NCBI GenBank assembly: GCA_942486035.1
Contig: CALNXK010000170.1
Coordinates: forward strand, 93,501-157,500
DNA: 64,000 bases
Source of the DNA: Porites lobata
Taxonomy: Eukaryota > Cnidaria > Anthozoa > Scleractinia > Poritidae
Reading direction: 5' to 3'
Shown: positions 29,768-42,969 of the stretch, in pieces
Layout: each line of letters begins with the position of its first letter
Position numbering within the stretch: the first letter of the stretch is position 1
Made by a program: the position numbers and the translations under genes
The notes under the pieces: model-generated
Seen by the model: only the letters and a program-made list of their open reading frames with translations
Database searches by the model: none
Told to the model about the DNA's origin: nothing

Positions 29768-32700
29768 GGTTGTTTCCATTATAATTCCACTTTATTTCTT
29801 AAATATCTTCATGGCAGGCTGGTGCAAGGAAGTAAAGCATCAGCACCCGTATCCTTCTTCAAAAGCTGTTTCAACGTTAAATGAAAGTTCTCCAATTTCC
29901 AATAACCCGTCAAGGAAGACCGGTTTAGATCAGTAATGGTTGAAAAGGGGGGCATTTCACATGGACTAAATGACAACGATTTTTGTCTTTATTGTCTATT
30001 TCTGACAACCTAAACTACTATTCTGTGGATCGATGATGAGTCCCTAGCAAATGCGTTCGCTGATTATTTTATTGAAAAGATCACCACAATACGCGAAGAG
30101 TTACAGGAAAAAAGGGGTACTACAAACCACGCCTAAGTTGAGCTGCTGTACAGTGGCCCGGAGTTTAATGACTTTAAGTCAGTATCATGTGATGAACCGT
30201 CTGATCTGGTTCCTAGATCGACTTTGAAGTCGTGCATGCTAGATCCAATACCCGCTTCAGTCCTCAAAAACTGTTATGATCTTCTTCTTCCGTTTATCAC
30301 AAAGGTTGTGAACTGTTCTTTGCAGAACTCCACGTTGACTTCAGACATGAAACGAACCATTGTCAGGCCCTCTCTCAAGAAACCATCACCTGATTACCAA
30401 CTATACAAGAAACAGTGCATGCGTACAAAACCTGGGCTGTTGGAGGTTTAAATTATCTAATGACACTCGCTTTTATGACTCCTGCAAAGTTTTATGAAAA
30501 TGGCAAATGGCGAGACTGAGGAATTCAACTGAACAATAACAAAAACTTTTTTTGTCTCAAGGAAACAAAGCTTAACCACGTACAGGCGACTGAAGGAAAA
30601 TGCTCAAAATTACCACTGCCCTTTCTAAGTAACTTGGTGCTTCAAGCACTGATAATCAAAGTAATGGTGCGTCAGTAATTCAGTCTTTTATTCTTTCGCC
30701 ATCGCATAGACATGCAGGTTTTTATAAAGCAACTTTAGAACGATACAGTCCTTTTCTTCTCCTTACTTCGATCTCATTGTTACCATTTTTAATTAACTTT
30801 GTTAAATTTTCCACCCTCCACTGGCAAAAATAGCTCACGGTGTTAATGTTGACTTAGAAGCATTTTCATTGGCGTACATTTATAACGACACAATTATCTT
30901 CCTTTTTTATCTTTATATTAATTGTTTGAAAGCCGCTGATTGGGAGTAGGGGTGATTATAATTCGCCTCGTCACACTTGGATAAAAAAGAGAATCTCTAA
31001 TGTGACAGATTAGTTTGTTGATTCACCTTAAAACAGGAACATCTCCAAATCAGTCTCTCAAGGTAAGTTCAAAAGTAGAATAAACCCACCTTCATTGATC
31101 ATTCCATCGAATCAAAGAATAAATTGGATTCTTTGTTAGTGAATATGTTGCCAAAGTACTTCAAGCCTGCGCTTTGCGTTTTTAAGTCTTGCCCAACTGA
31201 AACCTCGACTAAATCTGTTGATTATCGTCGCGAGCTTGCTTGGAGTGGCAATCACTCGCTTATACCCGTAGCTACAAAGCGTCCTCGAGATAGCAACAAA
31301 GGATTGCCACTGGAATTCAATGCAGTGTTTATTGTGTAAATGAGAAATTCAAAAACAAAATTGTCCCTGAGTAATCTTTTCATCAAAACAGAGGCGGGGT
31401 GTGGCATGCAAGTGCAATGCACGTTTGAACGTGAACAAGTCTGTGCGGTTGTAGATGCACACAACCGCGCTAAACCAATGGGGAAAGAACGAAAACCAGC
31501 TGACTATGTGCAATTATCGATTGAAAGTATATCATAGTCTACACCTTACCTTGCCAACTATAAACTATTAAATTTGGCCCTCCAAATTCACATTCTTGCC
31601 AAAGGAATCATGCATGGCCTAATCGTTTTAGAGTAGTGGGGGAAGCGGTTAATCGAAACCGACGAAAGTGAAAGGAACTGAAACATAATTAACTTCGCCC
31701 TGTTAGTTTCCATTAGAAACGAAAAATGTAGCTAAATAAATAAAGTTTCCACGATGGTTATTGAAATATATCTGAAGTGAAGCGGCCACAAATGAACGAG
31801 AAGTCAGTAGCACATTCACTGAAATTGCCTCTACATAATTAGTAAACTCCTCCCTAACTGTTTGCATAATTTGCAAATAAATGTGCTATCACTGAGTGGA
31901 ATCAGATCACGCGATATCTAATTTATCTGACTGATGCCACGAGCTATTCTACCATAAACAGTTTTTTGGCCTGTTTCGTTCTCGTGAGCCTTGCCTGAGA
32001 AAAGCCAACCGTTGTTTACCTCTTGAAAGCGCTGAAGGGGAACATCCATCTCGCTTCACAACCTTAAACATACCAGTTGAAAATGCCCGTACACCAAATT
32101 ATTTCTCTCCGTTTACTTGTCTTCGATGTTTAGTCTGGAATTTGCTGAAATTACTTTTTTTAGTTTAAGTTAACTGGCGCGTCAGCGCGTTTGCAGCCTT
32201 TTATTTTGTAGATGACGATATTATAAGAAAACAGAATCAACCGTCCATGAACTCTTATTAAAAATGATAGTCATCAGTGACCCTGAATCGACTTCTACCT
32301 TTTATTTTACTTTTCATTTCTCAATATTTCCTTTGTTGTTTTCGTCAAACACTCTATCCCCGTTAACCCGTAGGTGTAAGATTAGTGGCCAGCTAGTTTT
32401 GGTGGAGTAAGCCTTCAATCAGTTATAAACGAAGCTTCTCTTGTTTCTAATGTTCCGTTCACAAGGAAGAAATAGCATTTCAGCTTAGCAAAAAGGCAAA
32501 GGAATGATTTCAACGTTGAGGAGGGTTAAGACAAGCGCCCACCGATTTTAGACCTTCTGCAGTCAATGCCTTAGCTCCATGGTCACACTGAAATAACTCT
32601 TGTCTATTAAATTATTCAAAAAGATTTAAATGCATAGCTTTAGACAAGAAGCAAACAACCAGAAAGTTCTCATTGTCATTGTCAACAACAACAACAACAT

Positions 32701-33470
32701 AAGCTTTATTATTATTACTATCAGATCGTGAGTACTCTACTGTGACAAAAAACGGTATTTGAGCTTCACCTCAAACAATAACGAACGTTCTCAAAAATAC
32801 CTTGCTTCAGGCGCTTAAAATATCGATGGTCGACAATAGCGCGTCCGTTTTCCTTTCATAGCTCAGTGTATTTTCCAAATTAGAGATGATAAAAAGAATG
32901 GATTTTCAATGCGCATTTCTTTCACCTTATTCTAATGATAAAGTTTTAATTTCGTCTAATATTCTCCAGGAAGAGTTGGTGACGTTGTTTGTTTGCGGTG
33001 TTTGTTAGAGGCATTTTAATTGTACAACGGCTCAATTATCTTCTTTTCTTATCCTCAAATTAATTGTTTTCAAGCAACTGATCATGCCCACGGGTAGGAT
33101 TGATTAAAAAACCTTGTCACACTCGAACAAAAAAAAGAAAGAAACTCTCATTTTTTTGATAGTATCAGATTAGTTTGTTCATTAATTCACCTTGAAGGAG
33201 GAGCATCTCCAAATCAGTCTCTAAAGGTAAGTCCACTAAATTTGAGTACAACCCCTTCGATTTTTCATTCCACAGAATCAAAAGGCCATGACGAAATTCA
33301 AGCTCACTTTGTGCGTTTTTAATTCTTGCCACTTTGCAATACCGCGACCATTGCAGCGAGCTTACCGAGAGTGGCAATCACTAGCTTATGCCTGTAGCTA
33401 CAAAATATCATCAAGATAGCAACAGAAAGAATTGTCCAATTCAGTGCACAGTTTACAGTAACAGATCCGT
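29768..33470 (+). repeat. Tandem segmental duplication, unit A
   Basis: Near-identical to 34391-41870 once two insertions in the latter (about 34592-35198 and 36085-39308) are set aside. The unit includes a LINE RT fragment (30010-30420) and two internal, mutually diverged sub-units (about 30930-31520 and 33060-33470), both with a conserved splice-donor-like 'aggtaagt'. A 71-codon open frame (31124-31339) is identical in the other copy, but the nucleotide sequence is nearly identical too, so this is not evidence of selection. (aac)n lies at 32684-32698. Confidence 0.85.
30010..30420 (+). mobile_element. LINE RT N-terminal fragment in unit A
   Basis: Encodes 'DESLANAFADYFIEKITTIR' and then 'KSCMLDPIPASVLKNCYDLL', 'PFITKVVNCSLQNSTL' and 'VRPSLKKPSPD', the pre-RT and RT-start region of CR1/L2-like LINEs. 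It ends abruptly near 30410. A stop breaks it near 30136. Confidence 0.8.
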
Positions 33471-34390
33471 TCAATTTGTTGATTCATCTTGGAGTAGGGA
33501 CATCTACTATCAGTCTCTCAAGTAAAGTTTAAACAGACGAGTGAGTTAAATCCTTTCCATTTTTAATTCCACCGAATCAGGGTGTAAATTTACTAACTTT
33601 TTGCCACTTCAAGCTTTTAAAGTTATGCCACTTTAATTGTTATTTACAAAACTGCGACACCACAGTCTGTCGATTTCGCCGCCAGCTGACAGGCTGGGAG
33701 AGTGGCTTGCCTGCAGGGTCCTGCGGCTACAAAAGAAATATTCCCTAGATAACAACTGCATGAAAGGATTTTTTAAGTTCATTGTACAGTTTAATATATT
33801 GCCAATAAGAAAATGAAAGTTCTGATGAGTAATCATTCAGATCAAAACGCTGGCAGGAGAGAACAGAGAAGAACAGGCACCGCTGATTATTTATTTGTGT
33901 AACTCAACCGAAGAAACTTAACGAAGGCGTTATTAGGTCTAGCTTCGTCCTCTAAATTCTCGTTCTTTTTTTAAAAAAAATGAATTTTTTTCTTCTAAAG
34001 TCAGTGTTGATGCTATCTGTAATGACTACTGAAGAGAAAGCTTTGGAGACTTCATGTATTTTCCAATACATTATCTAGAGGTACTTAGAATCAAATTTAC
34101 AATTAAGTAATAGAGTATGTGTTTGGTTTACAAAATTATTATAAAGGAAAATACTTAAAACAAATGGGGGCGTTCGCTTAATAGCTGATAAATATAGCTA
34201 TGAGGAATTCAACTCTGATCAAAGATTTAAAAATATTGTGTCGAAGAAACAGAGCTTTAATTCAAACAAAAGGACAAAGAAACAGCTTTCAAAATACCAT
34301 TCAGACCATTGCTCCAAGCTTGTCTCGTTAAGCACTAATGAGTTGAAATATTCATCTTTAATCCAAGTGACGGCGCGCCTTGTAAGATGT
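33471..34390. other. Spacer between duplicated units; third diverged sub-unit
   Basis: 33455-33640 is a diverged relative of the sub-units at 30960 and 33110 ('gttgattcatcttggagtag', 'catct.ctatcagtctctcaag'), with the donor-like G lost. 34200-34385 resembles 30520-30670. No gene recognised. Confidence 0.5.
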
Positions 34391-34591
34391 TGTTTCCATT
34401 ATAATTCCACTTTATTTCTTAAATATCTTCATGGCAGGCTGGTGCAAGGAAGTAAAGCGTCAGCGCCCGTATCCCTCTTCAAAAGCTGTTTCAACGTTAA
34501 ATGAAAGTTCTCCAATTTCCAATAACCCGTCAAGGAAGACCGGTTTAGATCAGTAATGGTTGAAAAGGGGGGCATTTCACATGGACTAAAC

Positions 34592-35198
34592 GACAAAAGA
34601 AAATTGAGTCCTCCCCCCCCCCGTCTTGCTTGTTAGCAGGCCAGCCATTAAAGCACAATTTAACCCTTTGACTGCCTTCACAAAAGGACAGTGAATTCAC
34701 TCTGGGGCACCCAACGTCAATTTTCGGAAAATATCTGTCCGGAAGACGATTTGAGATCTAGAATTTTCGGAACATTTGTTGTAAAATTTCTTGCTTGCCT
34801 GCCTCTCCTGATTTTCGAACATCTAAAAAATGGTATAATTGCCCATTTTCAACAGATTTTTACCCTAACAAGGTCACCTAGAATTTTCGTGAGCCTTTTT
34901 TCTGCCTGAAATGTTCGAAAAGGTAAGTTTTGATCTCTATAATTTCCGGATCACTAGACTTTCAGCTAGGAAATCCGGACAGATGAAAAATTTTCAGGGG
35001 ATAAACATATGCCTATATCTACCGTTTAAATACTAAAATACGTTCGACAATGCTATGTTTAAGTGGTTTTGAACTATATTCTCGATGGATGCCCCTGTTC
35101 ACTCCTTAATGAACTATTCAAAAAGCACGAGTAATGCAGAACAAAGATAAAGAGAAGGACAACCAGAAAGTCCTCCTTGCAATAATTATTATTGTCTA
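34592..35198. other. ~600 bp segment unique to unit B
   Basis: Starts with a C-run (34612-34622) and contains repeated phrases 'gaattttcgga' and 'tccggac', some in inverted order (34715-34760 and 34945-34985), suggesting a dispersed repeat. Either inserted in unit B or lost from unit A; no clean target duplication is seen. Confidence 0.5.
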
Positions 35199-35229
35199 TT
35201 TTTGTCTTTATTGTCTATTTCTGACAACC

Positions 35230-35640
35230 TAAACTACTATTCTGTGGATCGATGATGAGTCCCTAGCAAATGCGTTCGCTGATTATTTTATTGAAAAGAT
35301 CACCACAATACGCGAAGAGTTACAGGAAAAAAGGGGTACTACAAACCACGCCTAAGTTGAGCTGCTGTACAGTGGCTCGGAGTTTAATGACTTTAAGTCA
35401 GTATCATGTGATGAACCGTCTGTTCTGGTTCCTAGATCGACTTTGAAATCCTGCATGTTAGATCCAATACCCGCGTCAGTCCTCAAAAACTGTTATGATC
35501 TTCTTCTTCCGTTTATCACAAAGGTTGTGAACTGTTCTTTGCAGAACTCCACCTTGACTTTAGACATGAAACGAGCCATTGTCAGGCCCTCTCTCAAGAA
35601 ACCATCACCTGATTACCAACTATACAAGAAACAGTGCATG
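35230..35640 (+). mobile_element. LINE RT N-terminal fragment in unit B
   Basis: Duplicate of the fragment at 30010-30420 ('KSCMLDPIPASVLKNCYDLL' again open). It differs by a few bases; it predates the segmental duplication. Confidence 0.8.
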
Positions 35641-36086
35641 CCTACAAAACCTGGGCTGTTGGAGGTTTAAATTATGTAAAGACACTCGCTTTTATGACTC
35701 CTGCAAAGTTTTATGAAAATGGCAAATGGCGAGACTGAGGAATTCAAATGAACAATAACAAAAACTTTTTTTGTCTCAAGGAAACAAAGCTTAACCACGT
35801 ACAGGCGACTGAAGGAAAATGCTCAAAATTACCACTGCCCTTTCTAAGTAACTTGGCGCTTCAAGCACTGATAATCAAAGTAATGCATGGTGCGTCAGTA
35901 ATTCAGTTTTTTATTCTTTCGCCATCGCATAGACATGCAGGTTTTTATAAAGCAACTTTAGAACGATACAGTCCCTTTCTTCTCCTTACTTCGATCTCAT
36001 TGTTATCATTTTAAATTAACTTTGTTAAATTTTCCACCCTCCACTGGCAAAAATAGGTCACGGTGTTAATGTTGACTTAGAAGCTT

Positions 36087-38483
36087 GAAGAGCTTGAAAG
36101 CGACATCGAGAAATTCTCCTCCCTTGGTTCAATTCTTATTATGGGAGACTTTAACTCCAGAGTCGGAAAACACCCGGACAGTGTTTGTCAAGAAGGTAAT
36201 AAGATAATAACAAACGATTTTTCTGAATCTTCGTTATGCGCCACCCAAAGAAAAAGTTTTGACAATGATTTGAATAATCACGGAAAACGACTCTTGGAAA
36301 TTTGTAGAAGCGCGGATTTAAGAATTTTAAATGGTAGAATTAATGGCGACTCGTTAGGCAGACCTACATTTCATGGTAAATCGGGAATCAGTGTCATTGA
36401 TTACTCCGTATGTGACCAAGATTTGCTACGAAATATAACATCTTTTGTAGTGAAAGAGCCGAACAGTTTATCAGATCATAGTCCAATAATAACATGGCTT
36501 AAGGTTAACCGTCATTTAGATAATGATTCATCAAACGAGGCAATTATAAATGATTCTTTGACTCCTCTACCAAAACAGTTTTTTTGGGAAAACGATTCGT
36601 CACAAAAATTTAGAGCTACATTACAGTCTGAAGACATTCAAAGAATGATCCACGATTTTATGAATACTACAACAATCACGAGAAATGTTGACATGAACCT
36701 TCATGCTGTAGAAAATATTCTTATTTCAACCGCCAAACGCTGTTTGAAGATCAAAACAGCAAAAAAGCGACGTTGCAAAATATCTTCGAACAAAAAATGG
36801 TTCGACAAAGAATGCCGCTATAAAAGACATGAACTGCGGAAACTTTCTAATCAAAAACATAGAGATCCTCTAAACACTACCCTCAGAGAAGAGTTTCACA
36901 ACGTCTTAAAACAATATAAAAACCTTTTGAAACATAAGAGAAACGAATACTATAGCAATAAGATCTGTGAACTTGAAAATACGGTCGAAAATTCGAACAA
37001 TAAGAGCTTTTGGAACTGTTTGAAGTCAATGGACGACACTATGAAGGAAACCTACACCCCTCCAATTTCTGGAGAAAAATGGATGTCCCACTTTCAATCT
37101 TTGCACTCGAATGAACCCCTTAATGAACAGCAGGAGGCAATTATAGATGAGTTGCAGAATTCAGAGGATATTACGTCACGATCTCACTCCTTGGATTACC
37201 TCATCACTGAAAGTGAAATTGCACTGCAGTTGGAAAACTCAAAAACAACAAATCTTCTTTTTTCAGACAAAATCAAAAACGAAATGATCAAATCTAGCCT
37301 AAACGAATTAATGCCTGTTTATCTAAAACTATTTAACACGATCCTCGACTTAGGAACTATGCCGCAAATGTGGTGTGATGGCCTCATTACACCAATTTTT
37401 AAATGTGGTACTAAAAGCGATCCATCAAACTACCGTGGAATTTGTATTTCCAGTTGTACTGGAAAACTATTTTGTTCAATTCTCAGTCAGAGACTTCTAA
37501 AGCACGTTGACTTAAATAATATACTTCACAAGTCTCAAATTGGTTTTCTAGCAAATAATAGAACAGCAGATCATGTCTTCACACTTCGAACATTAATAGA
37601 CAAATATGTCCATTGTCACAAGGAGAAAATATATGCGTGTTTTGTTGACTTTAGGAAAGCCTTTGATTCGGTTTGGCATGATGGGCTTCTCTATAAGTTA
37701 TCTAAGATCAATGTCCAAGGAAAGTTTTATAGTCTAATTAAGAGTCTATACTCGAAGTCTACCTGCTCTGTCAGGATTGGAAATAACAAAACGCGATCTT
37801 TTCAATACGCAAGAGGAGTGCGGCAAGGCTGCATTTTAAGCCCTCTGCTCTTTAACTTATACCTTAACGATCTAGCGTTCTCATTTGACAATGTTTTATC
37901 AGACCCCTTCGTGTTACCAAATGGCACCAGACTCAACTCTCTCCTTTACGCAGATGACTTGATAATATTATCGCGATCCAAACTTGGTCTACAAAACTGC
38001 CTTAACGTACTATCTTCATATTGCAACTCATGGATGCTTAGAATAAATCCTAAGAAAACCAAAATAATGATTTTTCAACGATGCACACGAAAATGTGAAC
38101 ATAACTTCCGCATAGGCAATGAAGTAATCGACGTTGTCCAAAACTATACTTACTTAGGAACTCGAATTACATCTTCCGGAATTTTTACACTTTCGCTTGA
38201 ACATCTCCGACAAAAAGCTCTTCACGCGCTCTTCAGCCTCAGGCGACACACGGATTTGAATAATCTTAAGCCCTCACTTGCGTGTAAAATTTTTGACTCT
38301 ATGATTTCACCAATTCTAACCTACAACAGCGAAGTTTGGGGTGCTTTTGTTAAATCAGATTTTAAGTCCTGGGACAGCTCTGCAATTGAAAAAACCCATT
38401 TGCAATTCTGTAAACGTTATTTACAAGTACATAACAAGGCATCCAACATTGCTTGTAGAGCTGAACTCGGTAAATTTCCATGA
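36087..38483 (+). pseudogene. LINE ORF2: endonuclease end and reverse transcriptase
   Basis: About 799 open codons (ATG-numbered from 36141). The EEP/APE endonuclease remnant has MGDFNSRVG near the start and SDHSPIITW about 150 residues later, its catalytic N and H residues. The RT follows: DPSNYRGICISSCTGKLF, FVDFRKAFDSVWH (motif A), GVRQGCILSPLLFN and LLYADDLIIL with the catalytic YADD at residues 603-606, then the thumb. The frame ends at 38483, overlapping by four bases an ATG frame (38480-38734) that continues the same protein, so a base has been lost. A second loss near 38730 shifts it again. The last part has a CHFC...H...C finger near 38927-38990. It cannot make a full ORF2 but is otherwise well preserved. 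Confidence 0.85.
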
Positions 38484-39178
38484 TCATTGATATAAATAAA
38501 AAGATTCTAAATTACTTAGACTATCTGAGAGGTAAGGATGAAGATTCTATAGTTAAACAGGCCTTACAAATTTCAATTGACCTTCATCATAACGGAAAAA
38601 CTAGCTTTTACTCTAATCTCATGAAAATGGTTGACTACTATGATCTAAACTATGACTTTTCCTGTAATTCATTGAGTGACTCAATAGTTAATAGGTATAT
38701 CGGCATAATGAAAAATAAATACGTCTCTTACTGAATCAGACACTTCAACAATCACAAAAACTCAGTTTTTATTGTACAATCAAAGACGACTATAGCCCCT
38801 CGCCGTACCTAGTTTTAACAAGAAAAAACCCTTCGAGAAAAACATTAGTTAGATTTAGAATAAGTAGTCATCAACTTAGAATTGAAACAGGTAGATACGA
38901 AAACATTCCTCGCAATGAAAGGATATGTCACTTTTGTACAAGTAAGAAAATCGAAGATGAAAATCATTTCTTACTAGATTGTAAGGCTTATTCTCAGATC
39001 AGAGACATATTTTTCTCGAAACTAGAAACTAAAATACCTGACTTCAAATCACTTTCACACGATACTTTAATATCTCTTCTTATGAATTCTTCTGATTATT
39101 TAATTAACTGTCAATTAGTTTCATTTATCTCGCAATGCTTAGAATTAAGGACCAAATTAATATCAATGAATGAATGAA
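38480..39178 (+). pseudogene. LINE ORF2 C-terminal part after frameshifts
   Basis: First segment 38480-38734 reads 'IIDINKKILNYLDYLRGKDE' onward, the usual continuation after the RT thumb. After a further single-base shift near 38730 the other frame stays open to about 39178 and contains RICHFC ... KIEDENHFLLDC, a zinc-binding finger common near the end of such ORF2 proteins. Confidence 0.75.
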
Positions 39179-41870
39179 TGAGAACTGTCACGTTTTGTAA
39201 TGTTTTGCACGTACTAATTAGTTGAATTAGTACTTAAATTTAGATTAATAGCTTTTGCAATACTGTAATTCCTTTATGGTCATGCAAATAAAGCTTTTGG
39301 TGTAAAGGTAGAAGCATTTTCATTGGCGTACATTTATAACGACACAATTATCTTCCTTTTTTATCTTTATATTAATTGTTTGAAAGCCGCTGATTGGGAG
39401 TAGGGGTGATTATAATTCTCCTCGTCACACTTGGATAAAAAAGAGAATCTCTAATGTGACAGATTAGTTTGTTGATTCACCTTAAAGCAGGAACATCTCC
39501 AAATCAGTCTCTCAAGGTAAGTTCAAAAGTAGAATAAACCCACCTTCATTGATCATTCCATCGAATCAAAGAATAAATTGGATTCTTTGTTAGTGAATAT
39601 GTTGCCAAAGTACTTCAAGCCTGCGCTTTGCGTTTTTAAGTCTTGCCCAACTGAAACCTCGACTAAATCTGTTGATTATCGTCGCGAGCTTGCTTGGAGT
39701 GGCAATCACTCGCTTATACCCGTAGCTACAAAGCGTCCTCGAGATAGCAACAAAGGATTGCCACTGGAGTTCAATGCAGTGTTTATTGTGTAAATGAGAA
39801 ATTCAAAAACAAAATTGTCCCTGAGTAATCTTTTCATCAAAACAGAGGCGGGGTGTGGCATGCAAGTGCAATGCACGTTTGAACGTGAACAAGTCTGTGC
39901 GGTTGTAGATGCACACAACTGCGTTAAACCAATGGAGAAAGAACGAAAACCAGCTGACTGTGTGCAATTATTTGGCCCTCCAAATTCACATTCTTGCCAA
40001 AGGAATCATGCATGGCCTAATCGCTTTAGAGTAGTGGGGGAGCGGTTAATCGAAACCGACGAAAGTGAAAGTAACTGAAACATAATTAACTTCGCCCTGT
40101 TAGTTTCCATTAGAAACGAAAAATGTAGCTAAATAAATAAAGTTTCCACGATGGTTATTGAAATATATCTGAAGTGAAGCGGCCACAAATGAACGAGAAA
40201 TCAGCAGCACATTCACTGAAATTGCCTCTACATAATTAGTGAACTCCTCCCTAACTGTTTGCATAATTTCCAAATAAATGTGCTATCACTGAGTGGAATC
40301 AGATCACGCGATATCTACTTTATCTGACTGATGCCACGAGCTATTCTACCATAAACAGTTTTTTGGTCTGTTTCGTTCTCGTGAGCCTTGCCTGAGAAAA
40401 GCCAACCGTTGTTTACCTCTTGAAAGCGCTGAAGGGGAACATCCATCTTCTTCACAACCTTAAACATACCAGTTGAAAATGCCCGTACACCAAATTATTT
40501 CTCTCCGTTTACTTGTCTTCGATGTTTGGTCTGGAATTTGCTGAAATTACTTTTTTTAGTTTAAGTTAACTGGCGCGTCAGCGCGTTTGCAGCCTTTTAT
40601 TTTGTAGATGACGATATTATAAGAAGACAGAATCAACCGTCCATGAACTGTTATTAAAAATGATAGTCATCAGCGACCCTGAATCGACTTCTACCTTTTA
40701 TTTTACTTTTCATTCCTCAATATTTCCTTTGTTGTTTTCGTCAAACATTCTATCCCCGTTAACCCGTAGGTGTAAGATTAGTGGCCAGCTAGTTTTGGTG
40801 GAGTAAGCCTTCAATCAGTTATAAACGAAGCTTCTCTTATTTCTAATGTTCCTTTCACAAGGAAGAAATAGCATTTCAGCTTAGCAAAAAGGCAAAGGAA
40901 TGATTTCAACGATGAGGAGGGTTAAGACAAGCGCCCACCGATTTTAGACCTTATGCAGTCAATGTCTTAGCTCCATGGTCACACTGAAATAACTCTTGTC
41001 TATTAATTAAAATGCATAGCTTTAGAAAAGAAGCAAACAACAAGAAAGTTCTCATTGTCATTATCAACAACAACAACAACATAAGCTTTATTATCATTAC
41101 TATCAGATCGTGAGTACTCTACTGTGACAAAAACGGTATTTGAGCTTCACCTCAAACAATAACGAACGTTCTCAAAAATACCTTGCTTCAGGCGCTTAAA
41201 ATATTGATGGTCGACAATAGCGCGTCCGTTTTCCTTTCATAGCTCAGTGTATTTTCCAAATTAGAGATGATAAAAAGAATGGATTTTCAATGGGCATTAC
41301 TTTCACCTTATTCTAATGATAAAGTTTTAATTTCGTCTAATATTCCCCAGGAATAGTTGGTGACGTTGTTTGTTTGCGGTGTTTGTTAGAGGCATTTTAA
41401 TTGTTCAACGGCTCAATTATCTTCTTCTCTTATCCCCAAATTAATTGTTTTCAAGCAACTGATCACGGGTAGGATTGATTAAAAAACCTTGTCACACTCG
41501 AACAAAAAAAAGAAAGAAACTCTCAGTTTTTTGATAGTATCAGATTAGTTTGTTCATTAATTCACCTTGAAGGAGGAGCATCTCCAAATCAGTCTCTAAA
41601 GGTAAGTCCACTAAATTTGAGTACACCCCCTTCGATTTTTCATTCCACAGAATCAAAAGGCATGTTGCCATGACGAAATTCAAGCTCACTTTGTGCGTTT
41701 TTAATTCTTGCCACTCTGCAATACCGCGACCATTGCAGCGAGCTTACCGAGAGTGGCAATCACTAGCTTACGCCTGTAGCTACAAAATATCATCAAGATA
41801 GCAACAGAAAGAATTGTCCAATTCAGTGCAGAGTTTACAGTGTGAATAAAAAGTTGAAAAAAAAATTGAT

Positions 41871-42969
41871 CAGAGTAACTTCCATCAAAACAGAGGCGGG
41901 GTGTGGCATGCAAGTGCAATATTCAATATGCGGTTGTATGAACAAAGCTGAGCTAAACAATTAATACACAGTAGTGCGGCGGGTTAACGAGCAAAAACCA
42001 GCTGATTTCCCGCAGTTCTAGATTAGAGCAGAACTTAGTAGTTATTCATTGAAAGTATAGTACACTGCACCCCGTTTTTTTGCCAAACAAAAATAATTTA
42101 TTTGACTCACATTCTTGCCAAAGAAATCAAACATGACATGGTTTGAGTCATTACAAGTAATTAACGCAGGAAGGTCATCAGTTAAGGTCTCGGTTAAATG
42201 AAAATTTTAGTACATTGCTCGATTTTGTTTTTGTTTTTTTTATTTTTTATTTTTGGCATGAGTGGGTCCTAAATTTTATTTTGGCAGAAAAAGAACATCA
42301 GAAAGTGCTTTTTAACCCTTCTAAAATGAGCCTTTTCTGTTTCCTGCCATAAGTTGCGCGCGAAAAGTGATTGACAGCCCCTGTCTATTGCGTGACACTC
42401 ACTCTATTTTAGACGCAAAAATCAAAATTCTCCGACCTCCAGTCGCGACAGGTTTTAAGCCATCGCTTTGAAACTTTCAGATATGATGGATAATGATATA
42501 GACTCAAAAGGGGTGTGAGGAATTTTCCGATTTCCCTTTGTAACTCATTTTATGTCAGTTTCTTTGCGTAAATCGCGCTCGGGATTCGACTTTTAAGTTT
42601 GAAATGCAATAATTCCGCTAATACGAGACATGTGCAAATTTCCTCACACCTTTTTTAGGTCTTTTATCTGTCAATCAGAGGCAATAAAAAGGAAGTGAAT
42701 ATTTAACAACGCGAAAGGGCTGGAGCATCAGCAGTAAACTCGATACGTCTGAGTTCGAGAGGAAAAAACTTAAGCGCCTTTTGAAATTCGATGAAATAAA
42801 ATATTTTATAAGGTAATTTAGTCTTTTAGCTTTAATTTGATATATAACTTGCCTTTGTAGCGAAAATACTCGCGCGACTAGAATTTTTTTCTGTGGGCAC
42901 CTCGTTTTCCTTTACCGAGACCTTACTCTGAACTGACTGAGAGCAATCTAACTGTTCTATTATTTTCCA
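41871..42969. other. No gene seen
   Basis: 41870-42010 continues the sub-unit pattern of 31360-31490 ('aaaacagaggcggggtgtggca' is shared). 42010-42969 has a T-rich run at 42221-42252 and no recognisable coding or repeat. Confidence 0.5.

Larger units (their letters stand above)
36085..39308 (+). mobile_element. APE-type LINE, ~3.2 kb, with 7 bp target duplication
   Basis: Inserted into unit B. The string 'tagaagc' flanks it at 36078-36084 and 39309-39315, and unit A has the empty site at 30854-30866. It is 5'-truncated inside the endonuclease domain, and its 3' end is 'aataaagcttttggtgtaaagg' with no long A-tail. Coding runs from 36087 to 39178 with two single-base frameshifts. Clade is not certain: the C-terminal CCHC-type finger and 'GVRQGCILSPLLFN' box fit several APE-bearing LINE groups (I/L2/Daphne-like). 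Confidence 0.85.
34391..41870 (+). repeat. Tandem segmental duplication, unit B
   Basis: Aligns with 29768-33470 in three blocks: 34391-34591, 35199-36084 and 39309-41850. The gaps are an extra ~600 bp at 34592-35198 and a LINE at 36085-39308. Identity by eye is about 98%, so the duplication is young. The LINE arrived after it (or was never in unit A). Confidence 0.85.

Noticed and set aside
30930..31100. Spliced-leader RNA gene
   Set aside because: A conserved donor-like motif is present in repeated units, but no convincing Sm-binding site and short RNA layout could be seen downstream.
31124..31339. 71-codon frame repeated identically at 39578-39793
   Set aside because: Non-ATG start, no domain; identity is explained by the young segmental duplication rather than selection.
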